Of a stretch of 7,941 bases of DNA, positions 6,788 through 7,941 are shown one piece after another (positions within the stretch are counted from its first letter, which is position 1; each line of letters begins with the position of its first letter). The translations under genes were made by a program, and so were the position numbers. The notes beneath the pieces are model-generated. The model had not been told where the DNA came from and ran no database searches. It saw nothing but the letters and a program-made list of their open reading frames with translations. This stretch comes from a candidate division CSSED10-310 bacterium (lineage in GTDB: Bacteria > CSSED10-310 > JAFGJC01), in assembly GCA_016929305.1 (NCBI GenBank), contig JAFGJC010000075.1, positions 1 through 7,941 on the forward strand, given 5' to 3'.

Positions 6788-7762
6788 ATGGAAGAAAAAC
6801 GACATGGAAACCAAGATAAGATTGTTAAAAAAATCTTTATGGATGAAATCAGCGTAAGGGGCAGGTGGACAAAAGTGCCGGCAATCGAAATAGACGATAA
6901 GCGCATACTTATAACAGGTGAATTACTGAAGACAGCCAGACCCAAAGAAGAATGGTGTGAAGACGTAAAAGATCCAGAAGTTATACTATTCCATCTCAAA
7001 AAGGCGCAAGCCAATGCAGATATTTTCACATTCTGGCAGAAACTACCGGAAACATCGCCAAAATTCAATTTTCGTCATGATTGGTATAGCTTGGCAACCC
7101 TTCCCTTAAGCACCTATGACTTCTGGTGGAAGAAACAAATCGATTCAAAAACGCGAAACGTGGTGCGGAAATCCGAGAAAAAGGGGATCGTTGTACGATC
7201 AGTTGATTTTGACGATACTTTTGTCAAAGGAATAACGGAAATATTCAACGAAACTTCTGTCAGACAGGGATATCAATTTGCTCATTATGGAAAGACATTT
7301 GAAACTGTAAAAAGCGAATTGTCTAAAGATCTGCATAAGAAATTTTTTCTCGGTGCATACTATGGAGATGAATTAGTTGGATTCAGCATTCTTTTTGACG
7401 CCGGTACATTTGCTGTCACCAATCATTTCCTTTGCAAAATTGCCTATCGTGATATGGCAACGGCGAACGGGCTTATGGCAAAGGTTGTGGAAACATGCAT
7501 TAATAGAGGGAAGCCATTTTTGGTGTATGGAAATTGGCATGAGCGGAGTTTGGGTGATTTTGCACGGCATAATGGATTTGAAAAAATGGACCTCCCCAAA
7601 TATTATGTGCCTCTGACGTTAAAGGGTAAAATTGTTCTCAATTTAGGTCTGCACAAAGGCTTGGTCGCCGTGCTACCGAAAAGATTGAAATTATTTTTAG
7701 TGGAATTAAGAAGAATATGGTTTTCAATGCCATGGTATGCAAAAAAATTATCTGCACCTTGA
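6788..7762 (+). CDS. FemAB/GNAT-like acyltransferase
   Basis: A 324-residue cytosolic protein of the FemAB-like/GNAT superfamily. The motif T122-R-N-V-V-R-K-SEKKG-I resembles the 'R.N.RKAEKKG' helix that precedes the second GNAT lobe in FemAB-like proteins. The C-terminal lobe (about 150-290) shows a GNAT-type strand pair 'FFLGAYYGDELVGFSILF' near residues 185-203 and a helix 'TANGLMAKVVETCINRG', where the acyl-donor loop usually lies. It probably attaches an acyl or aminoacyl group to a sugar of the polysaccharide. Close relatives often sit beside THDVD-type deacetylases and GT2 enzymes, which matches this neighbourhood. The donor (acetyl-CoA or aminoacyl-tRNA) and acceptor are unknown. There is no signal peptide. 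Confidence 0.72.
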   Translation: MEEKRHGNQDKIVKKIFMDEISVRGRWTKVPAIEIDDKRILITGELLKTARPKEEWCEDVKDPEVILFHLKKAQANADIFTFWQKLPETSPKFNFRHDWYSLATLPLSTYDFWWKKQIDSKTRNVVRKSEKKGIVVRSVDFDDTFVKGITEIFNETSVRQGYQFAHYGKTFETVKSELSKDLHKKFFLGAYYGDELVGFSILFDAGTFAVTNHFLCKIAYRDMATANGLMAKVVETCINRGKPFLVYGNWHERSLGDFARHNGFEKMDLPKYYVPLTLKGKIVLNLGLHKGLVAVLPKRLKLFLVELRRIWFSMPWYAKKLSAP

Positions 7763-7795
7763 TCATCTATTTTTTTTTGTTTTGCAAATTTTTGA

Positions 7796-7941
7796 CGCTA
7801 TAGAATATGGTTAAGCGACGAACTTTCAGGCTATATAAAAGACGCCTTCCTCCATGAAACAGCACTGGATAGACCTAATCGGGATAAAAATAATTTAATA
7901 AATGATATTAACTACCATATTAACGGAAAGGTATCTATCTG
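7796..7941 (+). pseudogene. Possible C-terminal remnant of an AsnB-type asparagine synthetase (runs off the window)
   Basis: One frame is open from the TGA at 7793-7795 to the window end (48 codons) and has no ATG, GTG or TTG near its beginning. It reads 'IWLSDELSGYIKDAFL' followed by 'INDINYHINGKVSI'. This resembles the end of AsnB-type asparagine synthetases found in polysaccharide clusters ('WLRGEL..YV.D.L' then '..HL.G....S..LW'). All upstream parts are missing, because the frame is stopped next to the preceding gene. If real, this is the 3' stump of a deleted gene. The likeness is judged by eye and is weak. The segment could instead be plain intergenic DNA leading to the next gene, with CGGAAAGG at 7924-7931 as its ribosome site. 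Confidence 0.3.

Noticed and set aside
7741..7779. Terminator after the FemAB-like gene (A-run at 7741 and T-run at about 7770-7778)
   Set aside because: The only pairing is A-run with T-run across a long loop, with no GC-rich stem, so a Rho-independent terminator is not supported.
7777..7806. Promoter with TTGTTT and TAGAAT spaced 18 bases
   Set aside because: The match is weak, in very AT-rich DNA where such pairs occur by chance, and no clear gene start follows within the window.

Overview
The window looks like part of a surface-polysaccharide locus (O-antigen, capsule or exopolysaccharide) from a Gram-negative bacterium of moderate, slightly AT-leaning composition. The gene types, a palindromic intergenic repeat of a kind common in Desulfobacterota/Deltaproteobacteria and their relatives, and the THDID-type deacetylase suggest that group. 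The taxon is an inference and no marker gene settles it. All recognisable genes are on the + strand.

Layout. Bases 1-398 hold the 3' end of a GT4-type glycosyltransferase. Bases 473-3300 hold a two-gene sugar-nucleotide module. The first gene is a WbpE-like PLP aminotransferase. The second is a 557-residue fusion of a WbpB-like Gfo/Idh/MocA dehydrogenase and a WbpD-like left-handed beta-helix N-acetyltransferase with a C-terminal zinc-ribbon-like tail. Together they would cover 3-oxidation, 3-amination and 3-N-acetylation of UDP-GlcNAcA, giving UDP-2,3-diacetamido-2,3-dideoxy-glucuronate. The preceding 6-dehydrogenase (WbpA) and any later epimerase (WbpI) are not in the window. Bases 3370-4986 encode a polysaccharide-deacetylase-like protein. 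Bases 5053-5638 hold an overlapping pair, a 64-aa conserved-looking small protein and a small nucleotidyltransferase, resembling toxin-antitoxin-like modules rather than a polysaccharide enzyme. Bases 5822-6739 encode a GT2 glycosyltransferase and 6788-7762 a FemAB/GNAT-like acyltransferase. The last 179 bases have no complete gene. They carry an open frame that resembles the C-terminus of an AsnB-type asparagine synthetase, possibly a gene remnant.

The most unusual structure is a degenerate tandem repeat with a strict 7-base period (consensus AACYGNN). It forms two arrays in the same orientation, one on each side of the small-protein/nucleotidyltransferase pair. The first array contains the stop codon of the deacetylase gene. 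The second runs into the GT2 gene and supplies its start codon and first 12 or 13 codons. A separate imperfect palindromic repeat supplies the last 15 or so codons of the dehydrogenase/acetyltransferase fusion. Repeats have therefore reshaped gene ends at three places.

Three genes (473, 1627, 6788) have clear Shine-Dalgarno sequences. The three that follow repeats or repeat-adjacent gaps (3370, 5053, 5822) have none.
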